From Longimonas halophila (GTDB taxonomy: Bacteria > Bacteroidota > Rhodothermia > Rhodothermales > Salinibacteraceae), in assembly GCF_002554705.1 (NCBI RefSeq), contig NZ_PDEP01000001.1, positions 496,001 to 560,000 on the forward strand: a DNA stretch of 64,000 nt, written 5' to 3'. The translations under genes and the position numbers were made by a program. The notes beneath the pieces were generated by a model. That model did not search any database and was not told the origin of the DNA. It was given only the letters and a program-made list of their open reading frames with translations. Of this stretch, positions 41,991 to 50,621 are shown piece by piece (position 1 is the stretch's first letter; every line of letters starts with the position of its first letter).

Positions 41991-43409
41991 TTACGAACGT
42001 GTGCGGGCGACGCCTTCTTCGTGCGCCGCCGCTTCTACGGCCTCGGCCACACGGTCTACCACAGCTTTATCAAACACACTCGGCACGATATAATCCGCCG
42101 TCCGGCTGGCGTCGTCGATGGTATCCGCCACCGCGTAGGCCGCCGCCAGCTTCATCCCATCGGTGATGTCGGTAGCCCGGCAGGCGAGCGCACCCTTGAA
42201 CATCCCCGGAAAGCACAGCACATTGTTGATCTGGTTCGGGTAGTCGCTGCGCCCGGTGGCCATCACCGCTACGTGCGGGTACGCCTTCTCGGGACGGATT
42301 TCCGGCTCTGGGTTTGCCATTGCAAAGACAATCGGGTCGTCGGCCATGCGGTGCAGGTCGTCTACGTCGATTACGTTTGGCCCCGACAGCCCGATGAACA
42401 CATCCGCATCGTCCATGACTTCGCTGAGCGAGCCAGTTAGGTTGTGTGGATTCGTCTGGGCCGCGTACGCCCGCTTGGCCTTGTTCAGATCCGTGCGATC
42501 GCGCGTAACCGCCCCTTGACGGTCCACGCCAATGATGTTCTCAATGCCCATGTTCTGCAGCATGTGCGTCACGGCCGTGCCTGCTGCGCCAATGCCTACG
42601 AGCACCACCTTCAGCGACTCGGGCGTCTTGTCTACAATCTTAAGCGCATTGATGAGCGCAGCAACAGCGACGACGGCGGTGCCGTGCTGATCGTCGTGGA
42701 AGACGGGGATGTCGAGCCGCTCGCGCAGCCGATCCTCAATCTCGAAGCAGCGCGGCGCGCCGATGTCTTCCAGATTGATTGCACCAAAAACCGGTGCCAT
42801 CCGCACCACCGTATCCACAATCTCGTCTACATCTGTCGTATCCAGGCAGATCGGAAAGCCATTTACCCCGGCAAACTCCTTCAGGAGCTGTGCCTTGCCC
42901 TCCATGACTGGAATGGCAGCTTCGGGCCCAATGTCGCCCAGTCCGAGCACGGCCGTACCATCAGACACCACCGCCACCGTGTTGCTCTTGATGGTGAGGC
43001 GATGCGCGTCATCCGGACGGTCATGAATCGCCTCGCACACCCGCGCTACACCCGGCGTATATGCCATCGACAGCTGGTCGCGCGTACGCAGCGGCACCTT
43101 GCTGTTTACCTCAATCTTGCCGCCCAGATGCAGCAAGAACGTGCGGTCTGACACATCCACCACCCGCACACCTTTCAGGTCGCCCAGGTGCGTGATGATT
43201 GTACGCGCATGGTCATCGCTGCGCGTGTTGATGGTAATGTCACGCACCAGCACGCTGTCGCGTGCCCGTACAATGTCAATGGCGCCAATATTGCCTCCAT
43301 GCTTGCCAATGGTTGATGTTATCTCAGCTAACATGCCCGGCTTATTCTCAATCGCCAGGCGCGCTGTAATCGAATTGCTTGCAGTGGGGACGTACTCTTC
43401 GGAGTGCAT
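41991..43409 (-). CDS. NAD(P)-dependent malic enzyme with N-terminal ACT domain
   Basis: 472 residues. It decarboxylates malate to pyruvate. Residues about 12-85 form an ACT regulatory domain (ARLAIENKPGMLAEITSTIG). The malic domain follows: AYTPGVARVCEAI, VVSDGTAVLGLGDIGP, VFHDDQHGTAVVAVAAL, and the NAD site VVLVGIGAAGTAVTHML. ACT-malic enzymes are common in Gram-positives and Rhodothermota; amino-acid control of activity is inferred. Coenzyme preference is not read. An ATCCCCCT motif lies about 20 nt before the start. Confidence 0.93.
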   Translation of the reverse strand: MHSEEYVPTASNSITARLAIENKPGMLAEITSTIGKHGGNIGAIDIVRARDSVLVRDITINTRSDDHARTIITHLGDLKGVRVVDVSDRTFLLHLGGKIEVNSKVPLRTRDQLSMAYTPGVARVCEAIHDRPDDAHRLTIKSNTVAVVSDGTAVLGLGDIGPEAAIPVMEGKAQLLKEFAGVNGFPICLDTTDVDEIVDTVVRMAPVFGAINLEDIGAPRCFEIEDRLRERLDIPVFHDDQHGTAVVAVAALINALKIVDKTPESLKVVLVGIGAAGTAVTHMLQNMGIENIIGVDRQGAVTRDRTDLNKAKRAYAAQTNPHNLTGSLSEVMDDADVFIGLSGPNVIDVDDLHRMADDPIVFAMANPEPEIRPEKAYPHVAVMATGRSDYPNQINNVLCFPGMFKGALACRATDITDGMKLAAAYAVADTIDDASRTADYIVPSVFDKAVVDRVAEAVEAAAHEEGVARTRS

Positions 43410-43427
43410 TCAAATGTTTGTAAGTAC

Positions 43428-43437
43428 AGGGGGATGC
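43428..43437 (-). promoter_or_regulatory. ATCCCCCT motif upstream of malic enzyme
   Basis: GCATCCCCCT on the minus strand, 18 nt before the malic enzyme ATG, in the same orientation as the gene. Confidence 0.35.
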
Positions 43438-43497
43438 GAGACGCTTCAGCCGTTGCCCACATGTCTATCGGACACAAGGTTTTAGAGCACGGCCAAC

Positions 43498-43532
43498 AGA
43501 AAGGGGCAGCCTCCAGTAGTGGAGACTGCCCC
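43498..43532 (-). terminator. Terminator of rpsA
   Basis: On the minus strand GGGGCAGTCTCCA, a 4-nt loop and TGGAGGCTGCCCC form a 13-bp stem closed with one U-G wobble, followed by TTTCTG. The wobble is allowed only in the minus-strand RNA (the plus strand would have C-A), which fixes the strand. Confidence 0.85.
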
Positions 43533-43565
43533 AGGCGGCATTATGGGTCGGGTGCGCAGCGTGCG

Positions 43566-46172
43566 TTATGCGTTTTCGAGCGCATCAAGCGCGTTGCGCA
43601 GGTCTTCGGCGTAGGAAGAGCCAATGCCATCAATCTCTTCAAAGTCGTCGTACGAGCGAAGCTCGTCGAGCGAGGTCACGCCCGCCGATTCAAGACGGCT
43701 TACGTGCGGAAAGTCATCCGGAAATCCGGCTTCTTCCGCGTCGTCGCCTTCATCAGCCTCATCGTCTGCTTCGGCCTCGTCGGCTTGTTCTGCCGCTTCG
43801 GCATCTTCAGTCGCTTCAGCTTCTTCGGGCTCTTCAGCCTGCGCAACCTCTTCGGTTTGCTCAGCTTCGATATCGGCTTCGCGCGCAGCGGCCTGTTCGG
43901 CAGCTTGCATCTCGCGCTTCAGATCGCCCAGTCCACTGAGTTCACCCAGCGTGGTCGGACCCGACGTCGGATCCGGATCATCGCTTCCGCCCGAGGAGGA
44001 CGGCTGGCTCTCTTCCGTGTACTGGTCGACTGCCTGGCGACGCTCTTGCTTCTCGCGGCGCTCTTCTTGGCGCTCTTTCCGCTTCTCGGCCTGACGCTCT
44101 TGGCGTTCTTTGGCCGTTTCGCTGAGCACGATGTCTTTCCGGCTCTTGTCAAACCGAATGACGCGCAGCTCCAGTTCGTCGCCTTCAAAGTAATGATTCT
44201 GGAAGTCGCGCGGGCCGTTCTTCAGTTCGCTGCCCGGCACGAACGCTTCCACGTCGAGCGGCAGTTCCACCACGAGGCCCTTGTCTTCTACGCGGACAAC
44301 TTCGCCTTCCGTGTCGGTGCCTTCGCTGTAGGCGCTCTCGAACTGATCCCACGGGTTGGTTTTCACCTGCTTGTGGCCCAGCGAGATGCGCCGACGATCC
44401 TCGTCGATGTTGAGGATCTGCACATCCATATCTTGGCCCTTCTTGACCATGTCGCCCGGGTGGCGCACTTTCTTCGTCCACGACAGATCGCTGATGTGGA
44501 CGAGGCCATCAATGCCCGGCTCAATTTCGACAAAGACGCCGAAGTTGGTGATGTTGCGCACGGTACCGGTGAGCACCGTACCTGCCGGGTAGCGGTCGCT
44601 GATGCCGTCCCATGGGTCGGGCTCCAGCTGCTTCATACCGAGGGAGATCTTCTTGTCCTCCTCGTCGATATTGAGGATTTTGACCTCCACCAGCTGTCCC
44701 AGCGATACCATTTGGCTGGGGTGGTTGATATGGCGCGTCCACGACATTTCACTGATGTGGACAAGGCCCTCGATGCCTTTCTCCAGTTCCACAAAAGCGC
44801 CGTAGTTGGTGATCGAGACGACTTTCCCTTCAACGGTTTCGTCCTCGTCGTACTTCTCGCCGATGTCGTCCCACGGATGTGGCTGAAGCTGCTTCAGACC
44901 CAGCGAGATGCGCTGGCGCTCTTCTTCGTAGTCGAGCACCACCACCTGGATTTCTTGGTCGAGTTCGACCACTTCGCTTGGGTGCGACACGCGGCCCCAT
45001 GACAGGTCGGTGATGTGCAGCAGGCCGTCGACACCGCCGAGGTCGATGAAGACCCCAAAGTCGACGATGTTCTTGACGGTACCCTGCAGCACCTGTCCCA
45101 CTTCGAGCTGCGACAGAATCTGCTGACGCTGCTCTTCGAGCTCTTCCTGAATGAGTTCGCGGTGCGACACCACGATGTTCTCGTTCGAGGGGTTCAGCTT
45201 CACAATTCTGAACTCCATGCGCTTCTCCAGATACGCATCGAAGTCGCGCACGGGGCGCACATCGATCTGCGAACCCGGCAGGAACGCTTCGAGCCCTTCG
45301 AAGAGCTCCACAATCATACCGCCCTTAATACGGCGGATGATCGTACCTTCCACAATCTCCTCGTTCTCGTAGATCTCTTCAATACGCTGCCAGCGACGGA
45401 CTTTGTCGGCTTTCTCTTTCGAAAGCACGAGCTGCCCTTCGCGGTCTTCCTTGTAATCCAGGTAAACCTCGACGGTATCACCGCGCTGGAGGTGTTCGCC
45501 GAACTCATCGCGCGAGACAATGCCGTCGCTCTTATAGCCGATGTCGATGACCACATGGTCTTCGCTCACCTTGAGCACACGACCCTGCACAATGTCTTGC
45601 TCCCGCACGTCGATGCTGGTGCGGTCGACCAAGTCGCGAAACTGGTCATACACCGGGTCGGCGGTCTGTGACCGCTCGTACTCTTCGAGCTCGTCAAGCG
45701 TGACGGTACGACCAACAACCTGGCCGCTGAAGCCCTGGTTCTCTTCAGTGCGCTCCAGATCAGCGAGCGAGACGGTAAGTCCCGGATCGTCAACCTGGGT
45801 CGCGTCGAAGTCGAAGTCATCGCTGGTTGGGATGCCAACCTCTTCAGAGGCAGTAGCCACCGCTTCAGCCAGCAGGCGGTCTACGTTTTCGGGCGGCGGG
45901 TCGCGGTCAACCACTTCGGCTTCAGCGTCCGCATCTTCAGCTTCGGCCTCGGCATCCACGTCATCAGCGTCCTGCACGTCAGAAGCGTCTGCCTCTGGCG
46001 CGCCGGAGTCAGGGACGTCGGCAGTGTCTTCGTCCGGAAGCGCATCGGCTGACGTGGGGTCAGCGGCGTCGGCTTCCGTAGACACGGGCGCGGCCTCGGC
46101 CTCTTCGGCCGTGGCTACGTCGTCGGCATCGGGAGTATTTTGAGGGGGTGCTTGCTTTTCTTGTTCGGCCAT
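43566..46172 (-). CDS. rpsA: 30S ribosomal protein S1 with acidic arms and a C-terminal helix-hairpin-helix
   Basis: 868 residues, against about 560-620 in most bacteria. Six S1 repeats are visible between about residues 170 and 640 (for example GTVKNIVDFGVFIDLGGVDG, GKVVSITNYGAFVELEKGIE, GTVRNITNFGVFVEIEPGID). The first 120 residues are almost all Ala/Asp/Glu/Val. After repeat six comes a Lys/Arg/Glu-rich helix (KERQERQAEKRKERQEERR), another acidic block, and a final helix-hairpin-helix-like unit (LESAGVTSLDELRSY ... IDGIGSSYAEDLRNAL). S1 unwinds and delivers mRNA to the 30S subunit. The terminal HhH unit is unusual for S1. Confidence 0.93.
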   Translation of the reverse strand: MAEQEKQAPPQNTPDADDVATAEEAEAAPVSTEADAADPTSADALPDEDTADVPDSGAPEADASDVQDADDVDAEAEAEDADAEAEVVDRDPPPENVDRLLAEAVATASEEVGIPTSDDFDFDATQVDDPGLTVSLADLERTEENQGFSGQVVGRTVTLDELEEYERSQTADPVYDQFRDLVDRTSIDVREQDIVQGRVLKVSEDHVVIDIGYKSDGIVSRDEFGEHLQRGDTVEVYLDYKEDREGQLVLSKEKADKVRRWQRIEEIYENEEIVEGTIIRRIKGGMIVELFEGLEAFLPGSQIDVRPVRDFDAYLEKRMEFRIVKLNPSNENIVVSHRELIQEELEEQRQQILSQLEVGQVLQGTVKNIVDFGVFIDLGGVDGLLHITDLSWGRVSHPSEVVELDQEIQVVVLDYEEERQRISLGLKQLQPHPWDDIGEKYDEDETVEGKVVSITNYGAFVELEKGIEGLVHISEMSWTRHINHPSQMVSLGQLVEVKILNIDEEDKKISLGMKQLEPDPWDGISDRYPAGTVLTGTVRNITNFGVFVEIEPGIDGLVHISDLSWTKKVRHPGDMVKKGQDMDVQILNIDEDRRRISLGHKQVKTNPWDQFESAYSEGTDTEGEVVRVEDKGLVVELPLDVEAFVPGSELKNGPRDFQNHYFEGDELELRVIRFDKSRKDIVLSETAKERQERQAEKRKERQEERREKQERRQAVDQYTEESQPSSSGGSDDPDPTSGPTTLGELSGLGDLKREMQAAEQAAAREADIEAEQTEEVAQAEEPEEAEATEDAEAAEQADEAEADDEADEGDDAEEAGFPDDFPHVSRLESAGVTSLDELRSYDDFEEIDGIGSSYAEDLRNALDALENA

Positions 46173-46309
46173 ATATGTTTGGGAAACGAGGGGTATACGC
46201 CGCGTGGTGCTTAACAGCAGGCATAGAAGGGCCGCTGCATTACGTTAAAGATGCACCATGGGCAGGTGTGGGTTGGACCAGCGAACCAACGCGATGAATG
46301 AGTACGAAC

Positions 46310-46317
46310 AGGGGGAT
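46310..46317 (-). promoter_or_regulatory. ATCCCCCT motif in the cmk-rpsA gap
   Basis: ATCCCCCT on the minus strand, 138 nt before the rpsA start and in the same direction. The 215-nt gap shows nothing else. Confidence 0.3.
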
Positions 46318-46387
46318 CGGATGCCTGACAGCTCGCTGGCATGTGCCTACGGTCGGCACAGCCTGTCATGTGCATCCGGAACACTGT

Positions 46388-47095
46388 TCAATGGGAAGAC
46401 GAAGGGTCCGTTCCCACTTTTGCTCGCTCAATGAGCGCTTCGATGGCTTCCACCTGTTCTTCGAACGTCATTGATGTAGTGTCAATAGAAACGGCATCGT
46501 CGGGCCGACGCAGCGGGGCCAGGGCGCGCTCACGGTCGTGTGCGTCGCGGCGGCGGATCTCGTCGCGCACGGCTTCGAGCGGGGGCGCCTCTTCATTGGG
46601 ATCGCTCTGGTACTCTTCATGGCGGCGGCGGGCGCGTTCCTCCAGACTTGCGTCCATAAAGAATTTCAGGTCGGCCTGCGGAAAGACGACCGTCCCGGTA
46701 TCACGCCCGTCAGCAACGACGCCGCCGGTCGACTGGCTCCACCGCGTGGCGATCTGGCGTTGTACGGGGAGTAACGCCTCGCGCACCGCAGGCAGTGCCG
46801 CCACCTGACTGGCCATATCGCCCACTTCAGAGGTGCGGATGGCGTCGGTCACCTCAGCGTCGTTCAGTAGCACGCGCAGAGTGCCCGCATCGTCAAACTG
46901 CAGGTCGATGGTGCAGTCGCTGAGAAGCGCCTCGGCCTTTTCATCTGTCGGTGTGACCTCGGCTTCTACAAACGCCAGCGCCACAGCACGGTAGAGCGCC
47001 CCCGTATCCAGATAGCGAAACGACTGCCGCTCGGCTACGGCGCGGGCGGTGCTGCTCTTTCCAGCCCCAGCAGGGCCATCAATGGTGATAATCAC
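46388..47095 (-). CDS. cmk: Cytidylate kinase
   Basis: 235 residues, starting at a GTG. Cmk phosphorylates CMP and dCMP. P-loop IDGPAGAGKSSTARAVAERQ, FRYLDTGALYRAVAL and VADGRDTGTVVFPQADLKFF are diagnostic. It lies upstream of rpsA on the same strand, the cmk-rpsA order known from many bacteria. A GTTATTGCA motif precedes the start by 16 nt. Confidence 0.95.
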   Translation of the reverse strand: MIITIDGPAGAGKSSTARAVAERQSFRYLDTGALYRAVALAFVEAEVTPTDEKAEALLSDCTIDLQFDDAGTLRVLLNDAEVTDAIRTSEVGDMASQVAALPAVREALLPVQRQIATRWSQSTGGVVADGRDTGTVVFPQADLKFFMDASLEERARRRHEEYQSDPNEEAPPLEAVRDEIRRRDAHDRERALAPLRRPDDAVSIDTTSMTFEEQVEAIEALIERAKVGTDPSSSH

Positions 47096-47111
47096 AGAGT
47101 ATATGTTTTAT

Positions 47112-47120
47112 TGCAATAAC
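47112..47120 (-). promoter_or_regulatory. GTTATTGCA motif upstream of cmk
   Basis: Exact GTTATTGCA on the minus strand; here it extends to the perfect 12-bp palindrome TTATTGCAATAA. It lies in the 37-nt gap between the LEA2 lipoprotein stop and cmk. Confidence 0.45.
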
Positions 47121-47132
47121 AGATTCATAGAC

Positions 47133-47759
47133 TTATTGGGCCGCGTCGTTGCCCACGGTGCGGTGTACGATGGTGATAGGCTCCCCGTAGCGCATCGGGC
47201 CAAGGGGCGTGCGAATGGTGGGCTCCGCTTGAAACTGTACGTTCGTGGGTGGCCCATCTCCTGCAAGCGACAGCGCCAGGTTCACCAGGTCGCGGGCACC
47301 GCCATCGAAGAACTCGACCAGGTTCAGCTCCACCGGAAAGCGAATATCGGTGGGCACGCCGGGCTCCAACACCGTCTCTTCAGCAAACGCACCGCTAATC
47401 GTCTCGCGCTCGTTCAAAAGCAGCGTCCAGTCCAGCGCGGTCATGCGCGCGCTCATGCTGTTGTCGGCGGGATTGGTGCCTTCGATGATAACCGAGAATG
47501 AGAGCGGTACCTCGCCGCGCCGCACTGCATTGCCGATGTTCAGCAGATCGACCGGGCCCAAGTCCTCGGGACGTTCCAGCTGGCTCAGGTTTACGCCGGC
47601 CAGTTGCGCGTTGGTGACGCGGTCGAGGCGGAAGTCCACATTGCGGAGCTGTCCCACCTCGCGCAGCGTCTGACAGCTGGTCAGGGTCAGGGACACGAGC
47701 ACCAGGAATAGGTACGGCATCCAGGCACGTGCCTTCGCCTCCAGAGAGCAGGTAGACAT
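47133..47759 (-). CDS. LEA14/LEA2-like lipoprotein
   Basis: 208 residues from the ATG at 47759. A type II signal peptide (MPYLFLVLVSLTLTSC) ends at a lipobox Cys. The mature part (VDFRLDRVTNAQLAGVNLSQ ... LSFSVIIEGTNPADNSMSAR) has the immunoglobulin-like beta pattern of LEA type 2/WHy domains: internal duplications with N-P-x-x motifs and a final FPVELNLVEFF. Such proteins are linked to desiccation or envelope stress; a role here is inferred only from the fold. It precedes cmk on the same strand and diverges from the RNA methyltransferase gene. Confidence 0.72.
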   Translation of the reverse strand: MSTCSLEAKARAWMPYLFLVLVSLTLTSCQTLREVGQLRNVDFRLDRVTNAQLAGVNLSQLERPEDLGPVDLLNIGNAVRRGEVPLSFSVIIEGTNPADNSMSARMTALDWTLLLNERETISGAFAEETVLEPGVPTDIRFPVELNLVEFFDGGARDLVNLALSLAGDGPPTNVQFQAEPTIRTPLGPMRYGEPITIVHRTVGNDAAQ

Positions 47760-47894
47760 AAATCGATGGAGTGTGGAGAAAGAAAACAAAATGATCGTCC
47801 GAAGGCGCCGATGCTCCGCTTCCCCCTGGAACCTGTGGGGACGCCTGCAATCGGAGTACAACAACTGTCTTTCAATGTCAACGATAGCCCGTTC

Positions 47895-48440
47895 ATGCGC
47901 AAACTTGCTTGGGATGAAATCGACCGCCCCAACCCGGAGGAGCTTGCGGACTTGCCCCGGCACCCGGTATCGGTCGTGGCGCACAATATTCGGTCTATCT
48001 ACAACGTGGGGGCGCTGTTTCGTACGGGTGATGCGGCGCGCATTGAGCATCTGTACTTGACGGGATACACGGGCACACCGGATCACAAGGATCTGCACAA
48101 GACCGCGCTTGGCGCGCAAGATCTGGTGCCGTGGTCGACCGAAGACGATGTGCTCGCCCTACTGGAGGATCTGCGCAGCCAGGGCTATACCATTGCGGCG
48201 CTGGAGCTTACCGATGCCTCGCAGCCGCCTGCTGAGCTTGCAGCGGATGCCTTTCCGCTGGCGCTGGTGCTGGGCAACGAGGTGCACGGCATCGATAGCG
48301 ACGTGCTCGACGTATGCGATGTGGCACTGGAAATCCCGCAGTACGGCGCCAAGCAGTCGCTGAACGTGTCGGTTGCATTCGGCATTGCTGTCTACGATCT
48401 TGTCCGCCGTTATCGCTCACCGTCATCAACCCACGCATGA
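47895..48440 (+). CDS. SpoU/TrmH-family RNA methyltransferase
   Basis: 181 residues from the ATG at 47895; in-frame ATGs at 47766 and 47811 would add unconserved sequence. SPOUT signatures: VVAHNIRSIYNVGALFRTGD (motif 1), FPLALVLGNEVHGIDSDVLD (motif 2) and LEIPQYGAKQSLNVSVAFGI (motif 3, knotted SAM site). It should 2'-O-methylate a tRNA or rRNA ribose; the target is unknown. Its stop overlaps the mutA start by 4 nt (ATGA). Confidence 0.87.
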   Translation: MRKLAWDEIDRPNPEELADLPRHPVSVVAHNIRSIYNVGALFRTGDAARIEHLYLTGYTGTPDHKDLHKTALGAQDLVPWSTEDDVLALLEDLRSQGYTIAALELTDASQPPAELAADAFPLALVLGNEVHGIDSDVLDVCDVALEIPQYGAKQSLNVSVAFGIAVYDLVRRYRSPSSTHA

Positions 48441-50224
48441 CCGACGCTCCGCTCTCGCTCGACTTTCCACCCACGCCCACCGAGGACTGGCACGACCGCC
48501 TGCGCCGCGATCTGGGCGATGATTTTGCGGATACGCTGACCTGGCAGCCGCTTGAAGGCATTGACCTGCGTGCGTTCTATCGCCGCGCCGATACCGACGC
48601 GCTTCCGCACGTGCAAAAGGGCGTTTCGGGTCGGGCGATGCGCCAATCCGGCCCCGCAGCCAACGACTGGACGATTGCCCAGCGCCTCCCGCTCGATGCG
48701 CCTGACCTGGCCGATCGCATTAACGCGGCCTGCACGGGCGGAGCGGGCCGCATTGTCGTCACCGCCGCCGGTACGGATGCCTCCGCCGACCTCTCTGCTG
48801 CTTTGCGGACGGCACTCGACACCGCAGCCCACCACGACACCGACGTCCACCTGGATGGCGGCGCTGATGCCTGGGCGGTGATCGCGCAGTCCGACCTGGG
48901 CGCCGACACGCCCCTCACCTACGCCGATCCGCACCTGCTGCGCGCCATGCGGCATGTGCCTGCTGAGGCTGAGCTACCCGCTCCGCTGCACCGCCCCGCG
49001 CATCCGATCATGGTGGATGCCCGCCTGCCCCACAACGCCGGACTCCCTATGGCCGACGAGCTGGCGCTGGCGCTGGGCAGCTGGTCGCAGGCACTGGCCA
49101 CACAGGGCGCCGAGGCGTTCTCGGGCGGACTGCCCCACCGCGTGCTGGTGGCGGTGGATACGTCATACTTTCTGGAGATTGCCAAGCTGCGCGCGCTGCG
49201 CCTGTTGCTTCCGCAAGTAGCGCAGGCCTACGCCGAGATGCACGACACCGCGCCTGTGCTGTCGCCCTCGGATGTTACGCTCTACGCCGAGACCTCGCCA
49301 CGCTCGCACACCCTCTTCGATCCACACGCCAACTTGCTGCGCGCCGCCACGCAGAGCGCGTCCGCAGTCATCGGCGGGGTGGAGCAGCTCACCGTGCAGC
49401 CCTTCCGCCGCGACGAGCACGACGAAGCCGCCAATGCCGACCGCCTGGCGCGCAACACGCAGCTCATCCTGAAGCACGAGGCGCACCTGCACCGCGTGGC
49501 TGATCCCGCTGCCGGGGCGTACTACCTGGAGCAGGCCACCGACCGCCTGGCCGAGGCCGCGTGGAGTCGCTTCCAGCAGATCGAAGACACAGGCGGGTTG
49601 CCAAATTGGGCCGATGATTTTCTGCAGACACGCGTTCGCATCACCCGCGAGGAGCGGCGCATGCGCATCGCCACCCGTACTGATGTGCTCGTGGGCACGA
49701 ACCACTACCCCGATCCCGACACGCCCGTCACCCCACAGGCAACGCCGTCCGCCTCTCCAGCGCAGCAGCACTTCCACCACCAACCGCCCGCATGGGTACA
49801 GCCGCTTTCACTTTCAGCGGGATACGACGCGCTGCGGCTACGCGTGCAACAGCTTGAACCGCGCCCCACCGCTCTGATTGCGCCTGTAGGCACACCCTCC
49901 ATGCGAAGCGCCCGTGCCACGTTTGCACGGAATATCGTAGGCTGCCTGGGTCTCCGCCTCATCGAACCGCTCGGCTACGACAGCATCGACGACGCCATCG
50001 ACGCCCTCCATGAACACACGCCTGACGTGGTGGTGTGGTGCGCCGACGACGACACCCTGGCCGCGCTCCTCGACCAGGCTCCTACCGACACGGTCGACGC
50101 CATCACCATAGCCGCAGCTCCGCCCAAGGCCGTGCCCAACGCCCAGGCCGTGGACCTGCTTTTGCATCGCGGCGCGCCCACCCTGCAGCGCCTCCGCCAG
50201 CTTGCGGATGCGCTTGGGGCTTGA
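48437..50224 (+). CDS. mutA: Methylmalonyl-CoA mutase small (beta) subunit
   Basis: 595 residues from the ATG at 48437. The N-terminal half is the mutase barrel (WQPLEGIDLRAFYRRADT, then EQLTVQPFRRDEHDEAANAD and RLARNTQLILKHEAHLHRVA, PAAGAYYLEQATDRLAEAAW). The C-terminal domain has the flavodoxin-like outline of the B12 domain but no DxHxxG motif, as normal for the non-catalytic beta subunit. It partners MutB in interconverting succinyl-CoA and methylmalonyl-CoA. Unusually, mutB is 5.5 kb away on the opposite strand. Confidence 0.9.
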   Translation: MTDAPLSLDFPPTPTEDWHDRLRRDLGDDFADTLTWQPLEGIDLRAFYRRADTDALPHVQKGVSGRAMRQSGPAANDWTIAQRLPLDAPDLADRINAACTGGAGRIVVTAAGTDASADLSAALRTALDTAAHHDTDVHLDGGADAWAVIAQSDLGADTPLTYADPHLLRAMRHVPAEAELPAPLHRPAHPIMVDARLPHNAGLPMADELALALGSWSQALATQGAEAFSGGLPHRVLVAVDTSYFLEIAKLRALRLLLPQVAQAYAEMHDTAPVLSPSDVTLYAETSPRSHTLFDPHANLLRAATQSASAVIGGVEQLTVQPFRRDEHDEAANADRLARNTQLILKHEAHLHRVADPAAGAYYLEQATDRLAEAAWSRFQQIEDTGGLPNWADDFLQTRVRITREERRMRIATRTDVLVGTNHYPDPDTPVTPQATPSASPAQQHFHHQPPAWVQPLSLSAGYDALRLRVQQLEPRPTALIAPVGTPSMRSARATFARNIVGCLGLRLIEPLGYDSIDDAIDALHEHTPDVVVWCADDDTLAALLDQAPTDTVDAITIAAAPPKAVPNAQAVDLLLHRGAPTLQRLRQLADALGA

Positions 50225-50257
50225 TTACCTCCCGCACAATGGAGAGCGGCGGAGTCC

Positions 50258-50490
50258 CGGGCGTGCGGGAGATCCTTCGACTTCTGCCGACAGCTGTCGG
50301 CATACGCTCAGGATGACAGTTTATAATAATAAGACGTGTCATGGTGAGCGAGCGGCGAAGCCGGGAGTCGAACCATCTCCCCGGAGTTCAGCAGAAGCCC
50401 GCGAGACGCGAGATGAGAGGCGCTGCCGAGCGTGCAGGAGATCTTTCGGCTCTGCAGATGCCTGATGCATCTGCGGCGCTCAAGATGACA
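50258..50490 (+). repeat. Dispersed hairpin repeats R2 (type 2, type 1, type 2)
   Basis: Type 2: GAGATCCTTCG ... CTCAGGATGACA (ATCCT/AGGAT) with inner palindrome TGCCGACAGCTGTCGGCA. Type 1: TCATGGTGAGCG ... GTCGAACCATCTCC. Second type 2: GAGATCTTTCGG ... CTCAAGATGACA (ATCTT/AAGAT) with inner GCAGATG/CATCTGC. It fills most of the 397-nt gap between mutA and the methyltransferase; the remainder shows no gene. Confidence 0.8.
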
Positions 50491-50621
50491 GTCTTTGATA
50501 GCAGGCTATGGCGATCAAACGCCCGTGCGGCACAAGGTCGTTACGCCTGCCTACTAAACGGCACAACAGGTCGCCGCCTCCGTCTACGCATCACGCTTCT
50601 TTTCATCCATGGCTTGATGCG

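Noticed and set aside
43404-45002. Long plus-strand open frame opposite rpsA
   Set aside because: Low-complexity Phe/Leu/Arg mirror of the acidic S1 arms; the minus-strand frame carries six S1 domains.
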